DNA of 64,000 bases from Erwinia phyllosphaerae (GCF_019132875.1 NZ_JAHSPF010000007.1:124001-188000); one strand, 5' to 3'. Numbered from the stretch's first letter, positions 47,143 through 57,688 are shown. Notes: generated from the letters alone by a model not told the origin. Translations and numbers: made by a program.

Positions 47143-47466
47143 ATGCAATTTTCTACTACCCCGACGCTGGAAGGGCAACCCATTACGCAATACTGCGGCG
47201 TGGTGACTGGCGAAGCGATTCTGGGCGCTAATATTTTCCGTGATTTCTTTGCCGGTATCCGCGATATCGTCGGCGGTCGCTCGGGCGCCTATGAGAAAGA
47301 GTTGCGCAAGGCACGGCAGATAGCTTTTGCCGAGCTGGAAGAACAGGCCAAAGCACTGGGTGCGGACGCCGTGGTTGGCATTGATATTGATTACGAAACG
47401 GTCGGCAAAGATAGCAGCATGCTGATGGTCAGCGTCAGCGGCACTGCTGTAAAAACAGGTCGCTGA
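47143..47466 (+). CDS. ybjQ: YbjQ family protein (UPF0145)
   Basis: Small protein of 107 residues, the E. coli length, nearly identical in the core ([36 protein letters not shown]). Family members form pentameric barrels; function is unresolved. Of two adjacent ATG codons the second (47143) has the better distance from AAGGAG. Its stop overlaps the amiD start by one base (TGATG), so the two are translationally coupled. Confidence 0.95.
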   Translation: MQFSTTPTLEGQPITQYCGVVTGEAILGANIFRDFFAGIRDIVGGRSGAYEKELRKARQIAFAELEEQAKALGADAVVGIDIDYETVGKDSSMLMVSVSGTAVKTGR

Positions 47467-48287
47467 TGCGTTTGCTGATGGCCGTGGCGGCGGCGTTAAT
47501 GCTGAGCGCCTGTACGTCCGGGCTGGAGAAGCAGGATGGCTACGTGGTTGACACTCGCCATACGGCTTACGGCGCCCGGCCGCGTATCAAAACGCTGGTT
47601 ATTCACTATACGGCAGAGGATTTTCCCCGGTCGCTGGCCACGCTGACCGATCGTGAAGTCAGCGTGCACTATCTGATAGCGGCTAAACCACAGCGGCACG
47701 GAAATCAGCCCACGGTGCTGCGGCTGGTGCCGGAAACCGAGCTGGCGTGGCATGCAGGTAACAGTTTCTGGCGTGGCGCGACAAGGCTGAATGATACCTC
47801 AATCGGCATTGAACTGGAGAATCCGGGCTACCGCCGTACCACGAACGGGCGGGTCTGGTATCCTTTTTCCGGCGAGCAGATAGCGGCGTTAAGGCCCTTA
47901 ATACGAGATATCGTTTTTCGTTACAACATACAACCACAGAATGTGGTTGGGCACAGCGATATCGCGCCACAGCGTAAGCAGGATCCCGGCCCGCTGTTTC
48001 CCTGGCACTGGCTCTACGAGCAGGGATTGGGCGCGTGGCCGGATGCTGAACGCGTACAATATTACCTGGCGGGCAGGGCGCCGGAGCAGCTAACCGATCG
48101 GGCTTCCCTGCTGGCGTTGCTTTCGCGTTACGGCTACGAAGTCACGCCAGCGATGTCTGACCAACAGCAACAGAAGGTCATTGCGGCTTTCCAGATGCAT
48201 TTTCGACCGGCAAACTTTCAGGGTATTGCCGATGCACAAAGCGAGGCAATAGCCAGAGCGCTGCTGGAAAAATATGGCGAAAATTAG
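47466..48287 (+). CDS. amiD: 1,6-anhydro-N-acetylmuramyl-L-alanine amidase AmiD
   Basis: Zinc amidase anchored to the outer membrane, cleaving muramyl-L-Ala bonds including anhydro forms. The 273 residues (E. coli 276) begin with a lipoprotein signal (LMLSAC). The amidase_2 domain shows zinc ligands in VIHYTAED and GHSDIAPQRKQDPG; a C-terminal peptidoglycan-binding-like helical domain follows. Ends 4 bases into the convergent ltaE gene. Confidence 0.95.
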   Translation: MRLLMAVAAALMLSACTSGLEKQDGYVVDTRHTAYGARPRIKTLVIHYTAEDFPRSLATLTDREVSVHYLIAAKPQRHGNQPTVLRLVPETELAWHAGNSFWRGATRLNDTSIGIELENPGYRRTTNGRVWYPFSGEQIAALRPLIRDIVFRYNIQPQNVVGHSDIAPQRKQDPGPLFPWHWLYEQGLGAWPDAERVQYYLAGRAPEQLTDRASLLALLSRYGYEVTPAMSDQQQQKVIAAFQMHFRPANFQGIADAQSEAIARALLEKYGEN

Positions 48288-49288
48288 CTATTGGCTAAAA
48301 ACGCTTTCCATTCGGCCACCACTTTTTCCAGCGCCTGGCGATCCACATCCAGATGGGTAACTATGCGGGTAACCGCGCCGGTAGGCAGAATAATGCCTTT
48401 TTCATGCATCCACGCTTTAAGCGGCGCGATCTGCTCTTGCGGCAGGCGCACAAAAACCATATTGGTGTTCTGGCTGGAAACCTGTACGCCAGCTTCTTTT
48501 AGCTGTGCCGCCAGCCAGGCCGCGTTGTCGTGATCTTCCTGCAGGCGTGCGACGTTATGTTCCAGCGCGTAAAGGCCAGCCGCCGCCAGTATGCCCGACT
48601 GACGCATGGCGCCGCCGGTCATTTTGCGCCAGCGTTTTGCTCGCTCTATATACTCTTTGCTGCCGCACAGTAGTGAGCCAACAGGCGTGCCAAGGCCTTT
48701 TGACAGGCAGATAGTCAGCGTGTCGCAATATTGTGCCAGGTCCTGTAGCGTCACGTTTAGCGCTACCACGGCGTTGAAAATGCGCGCGCCATCGACGTGT
48801 AGCGCCAGCTTATGTTGACGGGTAAATTCCCACGCTTCCTGCAAATAGCTTAGCGGCAGGACTTTGCCATTATGGGTATTTTCAAGGCTTAACAGTTTAG
48901 TTATCGCAAAGTGAAAGTCGTCAGGCTTAATAAATTGTTCGACTACGTCCAGCGGCAACGTGCCGTCTTTGGCGGCCAGGACCGGCTGGGGTTGAATACT
49001 GCCAAGCACGGCGGCCCCGCCAGCTTCGTACTTATAATTGTGGGCCAGCTGACCCACAATATATTCTTCGCCACGCTGACAGTGGCAAAGCAGCGCAACA
49101 AGATTAGCCTGGGTTCCCGTCGGCAGGAAAAGCGCCGCCTCTTTTCCGCTGAGGGCGGCCGCTTTGGCTTCCAGCGCGTTAACGGTTGGATCATCACCAT
49201 AAACATCGTCGCCGGTTTCAGCCGCCATCATGGCTGACAGCATAGCTGCCGAGGGGCGGGTTACCGTATCACTGCGTAAGTCGATCAC
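48284..49288 (-). CDS. ltaE: Low-specificity L-threonine aldolase LtaE
   Basis: PLP enzyme that splits threonine and allo-threonine to glycine and acetaldehyde. 334 residues (E. coli 333); the PLP lysine is K197 in LSKGLGTPVGS. Starts MIDLRSDTVTRPS. It is 63 bases downstream of poxB on the same strand and may be cotranscribed with it, as in E. coli. Confidence 0.97.
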   Translation of the reverse strand: MIDLRSDTVTRPSAAMLSAMMAAETGDDVYGDDPTVNALEAKAAALSGKEAALFLPTGTQANLVALLCHCQRGEEYIVGQLAHNYKYEAGGAAVLGSIQPQPVLAAKDGTLPLDVVEQFIKPDDFHFAITKLLSLENTHNGKVLPLSYLQEAWEFTRQHKLALHVDGARIFNAVVALNVTLQDLAQYCDTLTICLSKGLGTPVGSLLCGSKEYIERAKRWRKMTGGAMRQSGILAAAGLYALEHNVARLQEDHDNAAWLAAQLKEAGVQVSSQNTNMVFVRLPQEQIAPLKAWMHEKGIILPTGAVTRIVTHLDVDRQALEKVVAEWKAFLANS

Positions 49289-49310
49289 TGTTGCGCTCCT
49301 TGATGTAAGA

Positions 49311-49330
49311 ACGGACGCCGAAGCGTCCGT
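49311..49330 (-). terminator. Stem-loop with TTCG tetraloop between poxB and ltaE
   Basis: Perfect 8-bp stem ACGGACGC / GCGTCCGT; on the minus strand the loop is TTCG, the very stable tetraloop. Only a weak T-rich tail follows, so read-through into ltaE is likely. Confidence 0.6.
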
Positions 49331-49351
49331 AACATTAGCTCTGCCAATGTT

Positions 49352-51073
49352 TTACCGCAGCCAGTTAGTTTTTGCCAGCTCTACCACTTCATCACCGCGA
49401 CCGCTGATAATAGCGCGCAGCATATAGAGGCTAAAGCCTTTGGCCTGCTCCATTTTGATCTGTGGCGGCATTACCAGCTCTTCACTGGCGGTGATAACGT
49501 CCAGCAGCACAGGGCCGTCGTGCGCCAGCATCTCCTGAATAGCGCTATCCAGCTCGGATGCACGCTCCACGCGAATCCCTTTTACGCCACAGGCTTTAGC
49601 AATATCGGCAAAAGCAGGGTTATGCAGCTCGGTGCCGTCTGTCAGATAGCCGCCGGACTGCATTTCCATCGCCACGAATCCCAGCGAGCTGTTGTTAAAT
49701 ACCACCAGCTTCACCGGTAATTTAAGCTGGGCAACGGTAAGGAAATCGCCCATCAACATTGAAAAACCGCCGTCGCCGCACATGGCAATAACCTGGCGCT
49801 GCTTATCAATTGACTGCGCGCCCAGCGCCTGAGGCATGGCGTTTGCCATCGAACCGTGGTTGAAAGAACCCAGCAGGCGACGCTTGCCGTTCATTTTCAG
49901 GTAGCGCGCGGCCCACACGGTCGGCGTACCGACGTCGCAGGTGAAAATAGCATCTTCGCTGGCGAAATGGCTGAGCTGCTGCGCCAGATACTGCGGATGA
50001 ATCGCCTGCTTGTCATTTGGCGTTGCCAGGTCATCAAGGCTTTTTCTGGCATCTTGATAGTGCCGTAATGCTTTATCAAGAAAGCGACGATCTTCTTTTA
50101 CTTCAAGCCGTGGAAGCAGTGCGCAAAGGGCGGCTCTGACATCGCCAACCAGCGCCATATCAACGTGGCAGTGCGAACCAATGCTGCCCGGGTCGATATC
50201 GATCTGAATGATTTTTGCATCCGTGGGATAAAAGGCCCGATACGGGAAGCGCGTACCCAGCAGGACTACCGTATCGGCATTCATCATGGCATGGTAGCCC
50301 GATGAGAAGCCGATCAGGCCGGTCATCCCTACATCGTAAGGGTTGTCATACTCAATATGTTCTTTGCCGCGCAATGCATGGACGATAGGGGCTTTGAGCG
50401 TCTCCGCCAGCTGCACCACTTCCTCATGCGCACCCGCACAGCCATAGCCGCACATCAGGGTGATGTTTTTAGCTTCATTCAGTACCTGCGCCAGCTTGTC
50501 CAGCTCGCTTGCCGGTGGCTGAACAATGGGAAACTGCGGCGGATACCACTCCGCGCTGGCACCTTCTGGCGCAGGGTGTAGCGCAATATCGCCAGGAATA
50601 ACCACCACCGACACGCCCCGGTTAATAATGGCTTTCCGCATGGCGATAGCCAGCACCTGCGGAAGCTGTTCAGGATTAGAGACCAGCTCGCAATAATGGC
50701 TGCACTCTTTGAACAACTCCTGCGGATGCGTTTCCTGAAAATATCCGCTACCGATTTCGCTGGAAGGAATATGCGCGGCGATAGCGAGTACCGGCACGTT
50801 GTTGCGATGGCAGTCATACAGGCCATTAATCAGATGCAGGTTGCCTGGCCCACAGGAGCCGGCACAGACGGCCAGTTCGCCGCTAATCTGCGCCTCGGCT
50901 CCGGCCGCGAAGGCCGCCACTTCCTCATGGCGGGTTGGCATCCATTCAATGGTGCCCATGCGATTCAGGCTATCGCTCAGGCCGTTAAGTGAATCCCCGG
51001 TTACGCCCCAAATGCGCTTCACGCCGGCGTTTTCAAGCGTTTTTGCCAACAGTGCGGCTAACGTTTGCTTCAT
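49352..51073 (-). CDS. poxB: Pyruvate dehydrogenase (quinone) PoxB
   Basis: Peripheral membrane flavoenzyme that oxidises pyruvate to acetate and CO2, passing electrons to ubiquinone. 573 residues (E. coli 572). The ThDP glutamate lies in [12 protein letters not shown], the ThDP/Mg motif in [21 protein letters not shown], and the C-terminal lipid-activated helix is present. In E. coli it is stationary-phase (RpoS) expressed. Confidence 0.97.
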   Translation of the reverse strand: MKQTLAALLAKTLENAGVKRIWGVTGDSLNGLSDSLNRMGTIEWMPTRHEEVAAFAAGAEAQISGELAVCAGSCGPGNLHLINGLYDCHRNNVPVLAIAAHIPSSEIGSGYFQETHPQELFKECSHYCELVSNPEQLPQVLAIAMRKAIINRGVSVVVIPGDIALHPAPEGASAEWYPPQFPIVQPPASELDKLAQVLNEAKNITLMCGYGCAGAHEEVVQLAETLKAPIVHALRGKEHIEYDNPYDVGMTGLIGFSSGYHAMMNADTVVLLGTRFPYRAFYPTDAKIIQIDIDPGSIGSHCHVDMALVGDVRAALCALLPRLEVKEDRRFLDKALRHYQDARKSLDDLATPNDKQAIHPQYLAQQLSHFASEDAIFTCDVGTPTVWAARYLKMNGKRRLLGSFNHGSMANAMPQALGAQSIDKQRQVIAMCGDGGFSMLMGDFLTVAQLKLPVKLVVFNNSSLGFVAMEMQSGGYLTDGTELHNPAFADIAKACGVKGIRVERASELDSAIQEMLAHDGPVLLDVITASEELVMPPQIKMEQAKGFSLYMLRAIISGRGDEVVELAKTNWLR

Positions 51074-51200
51074 CTCTGACTCCTTTTCTATGTTTGGTGA
51101 GTCATCTTCCCGATGGCAGAATGATCTTCAGCAAAAAGCATAGTCCAGGCTGAGTGAAGGGAAAGGTAAGAAACAACCGGCTTTTCCTGGTATAAGTAAA

Positions 51201-52859
51201 TCATCCGACAGAAGAAGTATCCGCAGGCAGCAATGCTGCCAGATCTTCTTCCACCGTAGATATCGTTCGCAGACCAAATTCTTTTTTTAATACCGCCTGC
51301 AAATTTGCCGTCAGAAAAGCGGGTGCCGTGGGACCGGTGTAAATATTCTTCACGCCCAGCGACAGCAGCGTCAGTAAGACGACAATGGCTTTCTGCTCGA
51401 ACCATGAAAGCACCAGCGACAACGGCAGTTCGTTAATATCGCAATGCAGTTTTTCCGCCAGCCTGAGCGCCAGTGCTACCGCCGCATAGCTGTCATTGCA
51501 TTGTCCTGTATCCAGCAGGCGCGGCAGGCCGCCAAGCGTGCCAAAATCGAGCTTGTTAAAGCGATATTTTCCACAGCCCAAAGTAAGCAGCAGACAGTTA
51601 TCGGGAATCGCCGTAGCCAGCCCGGTAAAGTAGTTACGCAGATTACGCGTGCCATCGCAGCCACCCACCACGAAAATATGTTTAAGCTGGCGCGCTGCTA
51701 TCAGATCGAGCACGCTATCGGCAGCATCCAGCAATGTCTGTCGGCCAAAGCCGACGGTAATATGATGAGGCGGTTCGTCCTGACAAAAGCCAGGCATCGC
51801 TTGCGCCTGGGTAATCACCGCAGAAAAATCTTCGCCGTGCAAATGGGGCACGCCAGGCCATCCGACGATGCTGCGCGTCCAGATGCGCTGCTGATAATCG
51901 CCTCTGAAGGGATCGATAAGACAGTTGGAGGTCATGATGATCGGGCCTGGAAAAGCCGCAAACTCTTTTTGCTGATGCTGCCAGCCGCTGCCGTAATTGC
52001 CGGCCAGATGAGGATATTTTTTCAACTGCGGATAACCATGCGCAGGCAGCATTTCGCCATGGGTGAAGATGTTGATGTTGCTACCAGCCGTCTGCTCCAG
52101 CAGCAGCTGCAAATCTTTTAAATCATGTCCCGAAATTAAAATAGCTTTACCGGCGACCGGCTGTGTATTGACTAAAACGGGTTGCGGATCGCCATAAACG
52201 GTTGTCTGCGCTTTATCCAGCATAGCCATAATGGCGAAATTCATTTTGCCAATGCGCATGGCCGTGGCCAGCAGGTCGCTACTGTCGCTCGGCATGCTGC
52301 CCAGCCAGGCCATGATTTGATGAAATTGCTGATAGATCTCGTCGTCAAAATAGCCGTGTACGTGGGCGTGCTCCAGATAAGCTGCCGCGCCTTTCAGGCC
52401 GTACAGGCAGAGTAACCGTAAGCCAAGGATGTCTTCGTGCTCCTCTTGCCGATTCAGGCGAAAACGCAGCGCTTGCTGCCGCAGCTGATGGGGCTCGTTA
52501 CCTTCCGGCACAATTTCCGCCATCGGGTGAAGTTTCATGTGATAAGGCTGCTGGCAGTGCGCTTTTAAGGTTTTGCGATAATTCACGGCCTGTTGCGCCA
52601 GCGCGACGATACGGCGATGGTCAAAATTTACGTTGGTTAACGTAGCAAAGAGTGCTTTTGGCACGAAGCTGTCGATCTCATGTAGCACAATCCCTTGCCG
52701 ACGAGCTTCTAACGCCCATGCGGAAAGTCCCTGCAAAAGGGCGACCAACAAATCTTGCAGGTCGGAAGTCTGCGCCATTTTTCCGCAGGCGCCCTGTGTG
52801 CCGGTACAGCCGTTTCCTGCTGCACGGCGCTGGGTCTGTTCACACTGCATGCAAAACAT
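51201..52859 (-). CDS. hcp: Hydroxylamine reductase / hybrid cluster protein Hcp
   Basis: Iron-sulfur enzyme that reduces NO or hydroxylamine and protects against nitrosative stress. 552 residues (E. coli 550). N-terminal cluster Cys are C3, C6, C18 and C25 (FCMQCEQ...[11 protein letters not shown]); the hybrid-cluster region includes [13 protein letters not shown] and [11 protein letters not shown]. In E. coli the reductase gene hcr follows at once; here poxB follows, so the electron donor must be encoded elsewhere or be a different protein. An NsrR box and FNR-like site lie upstream. Confidence 0.96.
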   Translation of the reverse strand: MFCMQCEQTQRRAAGNGCTGTQGACGKMAQTSDLQDLLVALLQGLSAWALEARRQGIVLHEIDSFVPKALFATLTNVNFDHRRIVALAQQAVNYRKTLKAHCQQPYHMKLHPMAEIVPEGNEPHQLRQQALRFRLNRQEEHEDILGLRLLCLYGLKGAAAYLEHAHVHGYFDDEIYQQFHQIMAWLGSMPSDSSDLLATAMRIGKMNFAIMAMLDKAQTTVYGDPQPVLVNTQPVAGKAILISGHDLKDLQLLLEQTAGSNINIFTHGEMLPAHGYPQLKKYPHLAGNYGSGWQHQQKEFAAFPGPIIMTSNCLIDPFRGDYQQRIWTRSIVGWPGVPHLHGEDFSAVITQAQAMPGFCQDEPPHHITVGFGRQTLLDAADSVLDLIAARQLKHIFVVGGCDGTRNLRNYFTGLATAIPDNCLLLTLGCGKYRFNKLDFGTLGGLPRLLDTGQCNDSYAAVALALRLAEKLHCDINELPLSLVLSWFEQKAIVVLLTLLSLGVKNIYTGPTAPAFLTANLQAVLKKEFGLRTISTVEEDLAALLPADTSSVG

Positions 52860-52873
52860 ACTGTTGCTCCTGA

Positions 52874-52897
52874 AAGGTGCATTTAAAATGCAACATT
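52874..52897 (-). promoter_or_regulatory. NsrR-binding site upstream of hcp
   Basis: The dyad GGTGCATTTAAAATGCA with flanking AA and ACATT follows the NsrR consensus AAGATGYATTTNAAATRCATCTT closely. It ends 15 bases before the hcp ATG and would block transcription until NO inactivates NsrR. hcp is an established NsrR target in E. coli. Confidence 0.8.
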
Positions 52898-52938
52898 AGT
52901 GCACAATGCGTGTGTATGTTTTACAAAATGGCTCCGGG

Positions 52939-52952
52939 TTGATTTAGCGCAA
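52939..52952 (-). promoter_or_regulatory. FNR-like site upstream of hcp
   Basis: TTGATTTAGCGCAA matches TTGAT-N4-ATCAA at 8 of 10 positions and lies 60 bases upstream of the NsrR box centre, consistent with anaerobic activation of hcp known in E. coli. The remainder of the gap to cspD (52953-53102) shows nothing recognisable. Confidence 0.55.
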
Positions 52953-53102
52953 ACTATTCGGGCTAAACGGCGGACACGAAAGGTTTTTTAAGAAAAAAGG
53001 CGGGAAATCGGAAAGGGGATATGAGGAATTAATTTACAGGAAAACGGCCTTGAAAAATGACAGGACGGCTCCATTTTACTAGTGTTGGTAAATGTTGCCC
53101 AT

Positions 53103-53136
53103 AAAAATGCCAGCGACGCTGGCTGGCATTTTATCG
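53103..53136 (-). terminator. Terminator of cspD
   Basis: Stem AAAATGCCAGC / GCTGGCATTTT with a 7-base loop; on the minus strand the arm ends in a T run. Lies 29 bases past the cspD stop. Confidence 0.88.
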
Positions 53137-53164
53137 CAAGGTTGGTCAGAATGACTGAGGCAGA

Positions 53165-53392
53165 TCAGGCGCTGACTGCTACTGCCGCATTGACAGGAAC
53201 GATAAGGCTGGCGTGATTGCCTTTCGGCCCCTGATGCACATCAAACTGCACCTGCTGCCCGGCTTTCAGCGTTCTGTAGCCATCCATCTGGATAGTGGAG
53301 TAATGCGCGAAGATATCTTCGCCGCCACCGACCGGACAGATAAAGCCGAAGCCTTTGGCATTGTTGAACCATTTAACAGTACCCGTCTCCAT
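53165..53392 (-). CDS. cspD: Cold shock-like protein CspD
   Basis: Stationary-phase and starvation-induced inhibitor of DNA replication in E. coli; single-stranded nucleic acid binding. 75 residues (E. coli 74) with RNP motifs KGFGFI and DIFAHY and the C-terminal Ala/Val tail typical of CspD. Divergent from clpS, as in E. coli; the 315-bp shared gap (53393-53707) holds both promoters, with no operator recognised. Confidence 0.96.
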   Translation of the reverse strand: METGTVKWFNNAKGFGFICPVGGGEDIFAHYSTIQMDGYRTLKAGQQVQFDVHQGPKGNHASLIVPVNAAVAVSA

Positions 53393-53707
53393 GCTTTGAT
53401 CCCTCGCAAGACGTTCAAATGGGTGAGGTAATGAGGCACAAGCCTCCTGGCTGGTTAAAACGCATCCAGCTTACGCCTGTACTGTAGAGAAATGCGGCCA
53501 GGCGTCAAGCGATTGCACGGTTAAGGCGAGCACGAAATCATCAAAATTTGAGGCAGTTAACGCTATTGCTATTTTTGTGATGAAGGTCGCGTAGTAACAA
53601 GATGCCGTAAAAATTCATCGGCACCGGACAGCATTCTGAGCGTGCTAAACTTACCCTTAGAGATGTTAGTCTGGCGCAAGCGAGTAACGTTTTCATATTG
53701 GGTACGT

Positions 53708-54028
53708 ATGGGAAACACTAACGATTGGCTTAATTTTGAACATCTTGCAGATGACAAACTTCGGGAAGGTCTCAAGCCGCCTTCTATGTATAAAGTTATT
53801 CTGAATAATGACGATTATACACCTATGGAATTTGTTATTGACGTACTGCAAAAGTTCTTTTCTTATGATGTTGAACGTGCAACGCAACTGATGCTTACGG
53901 TTCACTATCAGGGAAAGGCGATCTGCGGTGTTTACACCGCCGAAGTGGCAGAAACCAAGGTCGCGCACATTAACAAGTACGCGAGGGAGAATGAACATCC
54001 GTTGTTGTGTACGCTGGAAAAAGCCTGA
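53708..54028 (+). CDS. clpS: ClpA adaptor ClpS
   Basis: N-recognin that hands N-degron substrates to ClpAP. 106 residues as in E. coli, from the ATG at 53708 (MGNTNDWL); upstream codons in frame are not conserved. The N-degron pocket segment [15 protein letters not shown] and [22 protein letters not shown] are intact. 28 bases upstream of clpA. Confidence 0.97.
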   Translation: MGNTNDWLNFEHLADDKLREGLKPPSMYKVILNNDDYTPMEFVIDVLQKFFSYDVERATQLMLTVHYQGKAICGVYTAEVAETKVAHINKYARENEHPLLCTLEKA

Positions 54029-54056
54029 ATAAGGCGATCTATTGGGGGAGGTGCCT

Positions 54057-56333
54057 ATGCTCAATCAAGAACTGGAACTCAGTTTAAATATGGCTTTCGC
54101 CAGAGCGCGCGAGCACCGACATGAGTTTATGACCGTCGAGCATCTGCTGTTGGCGTTACTGAGTAACCCATCAGCACGAGAAGCTCTGGAAGCGTGTACG
54201 GTTGATATCGTGGCGCTGCGGCAGGAACTCGAAGCCTTCATTGAACAAACAACGCCGGTATTGCCGGTTAGCGAAGAAGAACGCGACACGCAGCCTACGC
54301 TCAGCTTCCAGCGCGTATTGCAGCGTGCAGTTTTCCACGTACAGTCCTCCGGCCGTAGCGAAGTAGCTGGCGCAAACGTGCTGGTCGCTATCTTCAGCGA
54401 GCAGGAGTCGCAGGCGGCTTATCTGCTGCGTAAACACGAGGTCAGCCGTCTTGACGTCGTAAACTTCATTTCTCACGGCACGCGTAAAGACGAAGCCGGC
54501 CCTGCGCCTGGCGCAGAAAATCCGGTCAACGAAGAGCAAGCAGGCGGGGAGGAACGTATGGAAAACTTCACCACCAATCTTAATCAGCTTGCTCGCGTAG
54601 GCGGTATCGATCCGCTGATCGGGCGGGATAAAGAGCTGGAGCGTACCGTCCAGGTTCTCTGCCGTCGCCGGAAAAACAATCCGCTGCTGGTGGGTGAATC
54701 GGGCGTGGGTAAAACGGCCATTGCTGAAGGGCTCGCCTGGCGTATTGTGCAGGGCGACGTGCCGGAAGTGATGAAAGATGCCACCATCTACTCTCTGGAT
54801 ATTGGTTCGCTGCTGGCCGGCACCAAGTATCGCGGCGACTTTGAAAAACGTTTCAAAGCGCTGCTCAAACAGCTTGAGCAGGATAACAGCAGCATTCTGT
54901 TTATCGATGAGATCCATACCATCATCGGCGCTGGCGCGGCTTCAGGCGGCCAGGTGGATGCTGCCAACCTGATTAAACCGCTGCTGTCCAGCGGCAAGAT
55001 CCGCGTAATGGGTTCCACGACCTATCAGGAATTCAGCAATATCTTTGAAAAAGATCGCGCGCTGGCACGTCGTTTCCAGAAAATAGATATCACTGAACCT
55101 TCAGTTGATGAAACGGTACAGATCCTGAACGGGCTGAAACCGAAGTACGAAGCGCATCACGATGTTCGCTATACCGCAAAAGCGGTGCGTGCAGCGGTAG
55201 AGCTGGCGGTGAAATATATCAACGACCGCCATTTACCGGACAAAGCTATCGACGTTATTGACGAAGCAGGCGCGCGTGCACGACTGCTGCCGGTCAGCAA
55301 ACGCAAGAAAACGGTCAACGTGGCGGATATTGAATCCGTGGTGGCCCGCATCGCGCGTATTCCTGAGAAGAGCGTTTCGGCAACGGATCGCGATACGCTG
55401 AAAACGCTGGGCGATCGTCTGAAAATGCTGGTATTCGGTCAGGATAACGCGATTGAAGCTTTAACCGAGGCGATTAAAATGAGCCGCGCCGGTTTAGGCC
55501 AGGATCGCAAGCCTGTCGGTTCTTTCCTGTTTGCTGGCCCGACGGGCGTAGGTAAAACAGAAGTTACCGTCCAGCTGGCGAAAGCGCTGGGCATTGAGCT
55601 GCTGCGTTTCGATATGTCGGAATATATGGAACGCCATACCGTCAGCCGCCTGATTGGTGCGCCTCCGGGTTATGTCGGCTTCGATCAGGGTGGCTTACTG
55701 ACGGATGCGGTCATTAAACATCCGCATGCGGTAGTGCTGCTTGATGAGATTGAAAAAGCGCACCCGGACGTCTTTAACCTGCTGCTGCAGGTGATGGACA
55801 ACGGTATGCTGACCGACAACAATGGCCGTAAAGCAGATTTCCGTAACGTAGTGCTGGTCATGACGACTAACGCCGGCGTTCGCGAAACCGAGCGTAAGTC
55901 AATTGGCCTGATCCAACAGGACAACAGTACTGACGCAATGGAAGAGATCAAAAAAATCTTTACGCCAGAGTTCCGCAACCGTCTCGACAATATTATCTGG
56001 TTCAAACATCTGGATGCCGTTGTTATCCATCAGGTGGTGGACAAGTTCATCGTCGAACTGCAGGCACAGCTGGATGCGAAAGGCGTGTCGCTGGAAGTCA
56101 GCGATGAAGCGCGCAACTGGCTGGCAGATAAAGGTTACGATAAAGCGATGGGCGCGCGTCCAATGGCGCGTACGGTACAGGAAAACCTGAAGAAACCGCT
56201 GGCAAACGAACTGCTGTTTGGTTCACTGGTGGATGGCGGATCGGTTTCGGTGGCGCTCGATAAAGAGAAGAACCAGCTGACCTACCATTTCCTCAGCGCC
56301 GAAAAGCGCAAAACGGAAGGGACTGTACACTAA
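54057..56333 (+). CDS. clpA: ATP-dependent Clp protease ATP-binding subunit ClpA
   Basis: AAA+ unfoldase of ClpAP. 758 residues, the E. coli length, from the ATG at 54057 after a very strong GGGGGAGG site. The N-domain binds ClpS; Walker A motifs are GESGVGKT (213-220) and GPTGVGKT (about 495), the second domain has [10 protein letters not shown], and a ClpP-docking IGL loop is seen as SIGLIQQ. Nearly identical to E. coli apart from a variable linker at about 155-170. Confidence 0.98.
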   Translation: MLNQELELSLNMAFARAREHRHEFMTVEHLLLALLSNPSAREALEACTVDIVALRQELEAFIEQTTPVLPVSEEERDTQPTLSFQRVLQRAVFHVQSSGRSEVAGANVLVAIFSEQESQAAYLLRKHEVSRLDVVNFISHGTRKDEAGPAPGAENPVNEEQAGGEERMENFTTNLNQLARVGGIDPLIGRDKELERTVQVLCRRRKNNPLLVGESGVGKTAIAEGLAWRIVQGDVPEVMKDATIYSLDIGSLLAGTKYRGDFEKRFKALLKQLEQDNSSILFIDEIHTIIGAGAASGGQVDAANLIKPLLSSGKIRVMGSTTYQEFSNIFEKDRALARRFQKIDITEPSVDETVQILNGLKPKYEAHHDVRYTAKAVRAAVELAVKYINDRHLPDKAIDVIDEAGARARLLPVSKRKKTVNVADIESVVARIARIPEKSVSATDRDTLKTLGDRLKMLVFGQDNAIEALTEAIKMSRAGLGQDRKPVGSFLFAGPTGVGKTEVTVQLAKALGIELLRFDMSEYMERHTVSRLIGAPPGYVGFDQGGLLTDAVIKHPHAVVLLDEIEKAHPDVFNLLLQVMDNGMLTDNNGRKADFRNVVLVMTTNAGVRETERKSIGLIQQDNSTDAMEEIKKIFTPEFRNRLDNIIWFKHLDAVVIHQVVDKFIVELQAQLDAKGVSLEVSDEARNWLADKGYDKAMGARPMARTVQENLKKPLANELLFGSLVDGGSVSVALDKEKNQLTYHFLSAEKRKTEGTVH

Positions 56334-56344
56334 AGTTGAAAAGC

Positions 56345-56376
56345 AAAAGGCCGGAAAATTTCCGGCCTTTTTTTTA
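56345..56376. terminator. Two-way terminator between clpA and infA
   Basis: Palindrome AAAAGGCCGGAAA / TTTCCGGCCTTTT with a T run on the plus strand and an A run on the left giving T residues on the minus strand. Only 87 bases separate clpA and infA; E. coli has the tRNA gene serW in this gap, which is absent here. Confidence 0.92.
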
Positions 56377-56420
56377 CCAGTACGCTACGCAAAACGTTTG
56401 CCAGTCTGGCGAATATGAAT

Positions 56421-56639
56421 TTAGCGAATACGGAAGGTAATGCGACCTTTATTCAGGTCATAAGGAGTCAGCTCAACGGTAACTTTGTCCTGCATCGAGA
56501 TGCGGATATAGTTTTTGCGTATTTTACCGGAAATGTGAGCGGTAACGATATGGTCATTCTCTAATTTAACACGGTACATGGTGTTAGGTAACACTTCGAT
56601 TACCTCACCCTGCATTTCAATATTGTCTTCTTTGGCCAT
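56421..56639 (-). CDS. infA: Translation initiation factor IF-1, diverged
   Basis: OB-fold factor that occupies the ribosomal A site at initiation. 72 residues from [11 protein letters not shown], the second of two adjacent ATG codons. By my reading it differs from E. coli IF-1 at 14 of 72 positions, including RILTGDKV to RISMQDKV and a changed C-terminus TFRIR, while neighbours such as ClpA, ClpS and Lrp are nearly identical. IF-1 is normally among the most conserved proteins in this order. The core RNA-binding pattern (AHISGK, RKNYIR, ELTPYDL.KGRI) is intact, so it should be functional. Confidence 0.95.
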   Translation of the reverse strand: MAKEDNIEMQGEVIEVLPNTMYRVKLENDHIVTAHISGKIRKNYIRISMQDKVTVELTPYDLNKGRITFRIR

Positions 56640-56673
56640 CATATCCTCTGGATGTTATAACCTTTGCCATTAA

Positions 56674-56769
56674 TCGGCAAATAATGCCGAATTTCGGACT
56701 TTATGTAAAGAACTGCTGGCGGTTCCACCAGCGTCAGCCTCTCCGCCGCGTGAAACACGCAGAAGAGGC
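56674..56769 (-). promoter_or_regulatory. Structured leader region upstream of infA
   Basis: Three stems lie in series on the minus strand before infA: GCCTCT / AGAGGC enclosing GCGTG / CACGC (56737-56769), GCTGGTG / CGCCAGC (56714-56731) and TCGGCA / TGCCGA (56674-56690). The nearest ends 35 bases before the start codon. The remaining 56770-56995 gap up to aat shows nothing else recognised; it must contain the infA promoter. Confidence 0.5.
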
Positions 56770-56995
56770 ACACGATTAATCAGTAGTTGGCACAACACCA
56801 GGGAATAAGCGGTCTGCAAAATGGCTTTTTTATTCGCGGTTGCGCGTATTGAAAAGTAAGAGACAAAGTACGTAATATTCCTGGCTGCTCCACTCCCACT
56901 TCGCCAGTAACGAAGGCGATGGATAAACAACATACCAAACGCCTATATTATAACACCGTTATGGCCTTCTGGCTGCAAAACATCACGGCGAACGC

Positions 56996-57688
56996 TTAAA
57001 AAAGCGTTCGCTGCTGCCAGCAATCGGTGGAAAGAGGCTGATTAGCCAGCGAATCAACCAGCTTTAAATAGTCGTTGCGGCTGATTTCTTCAGCACCTAA
57101 TGAGGCAGTATGCGGATTAAGCACCTGGCAGTCAATAAGCTTGCCGCCCTGCTGCTGGAAGTAGCGGCTGAAAACCAGCAGCGCCGTTTTTGAGGCATTT
57201 TCGCGACGGCTAAACATGGATTCACCGCAAAATATCTGTCCAAGCGCCAGGCCATACATGCCGCCCACCAGCTCATTATGGTGCCACACCTCAACAGACT
57301 GCGCATCACCCGCATCAAACAGCTTTTGCCAGGCATGTTTGACCGCAGGTGTTATCCAGGTCCCTTCGTCACGATCGTCAGCGCAGCCTTCCACCACTTC
57401 GCTAAAGCTTTGATTCAGGGTAACGCGGTAGGGCGATCGCTGATGAAAACGCTTCATGCTACGGCTCAGGTGAAATTTTTCCGGCCAGAGGACGGCGCGC
57501 GGATCGGGTGACCACCACAAAATAGGATCGCCAGGAGAAAACCAGGGAAAAATACCGCGATGATAGGCGCTCAGTAAACGCGGCACGCTGAGGTCGCCGC
57601 CCATCGCCAGCAGGCCGTTAGGTTCCCGCAGGGCCTTTTCCGGCGGTGGGAAATGAAGTGACTCTCTGGAGAGCTGAATCAAACGCAT
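56996..57688 (-). CDS. aat: Leucyl/phenylalanyl-tRNA-protein transferase Aat
   Basis: Adds Leu or Phe to N-terminal Arg/Lys of proteins, creating N-degrons read by ClpS and destroyed by ClpAP. 230 residues (E. coli 234). [43 protein letters not shown] and [18 protein letters not shown] are family hallmarks. Its nearness to clpSA matches its pathway. Confidence 0.97.
   Translation of the reverse strand: MRLIQLSRESLHFPPPEKALREPNGLLAMGGDLSVPRLLSAYHRGIFPWFSPGDPILWWSPDPRAVLWPEKFHLSRSMKRFHQRSPYRVTLNQSFSEVVEGCADDRDEGTWITPAVKHAWQKLFDAGDAQSVEVWHHNELVGGMYGLALGQIFCGESMFSRRENASKTALLVFSRYFQQQGGKLIDCQVLNPHTASLGAEEISRNDYLKLVDSLANQPLSTDCWQQRTLF

Noticed and set aside
51074..51200. Remnant of hcr between poxB and hcp
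   Set aside because: The 127-bp gap shows no reading frame resembling the FAD or 2Fe-2S domain of Hcr.
56334..56420. Expected serW tRNA between clpA and infA
   Set aside because: The gap holds only a terminator; no T-arm GGTTCGAATCC or its complement is seen here or up to aat.
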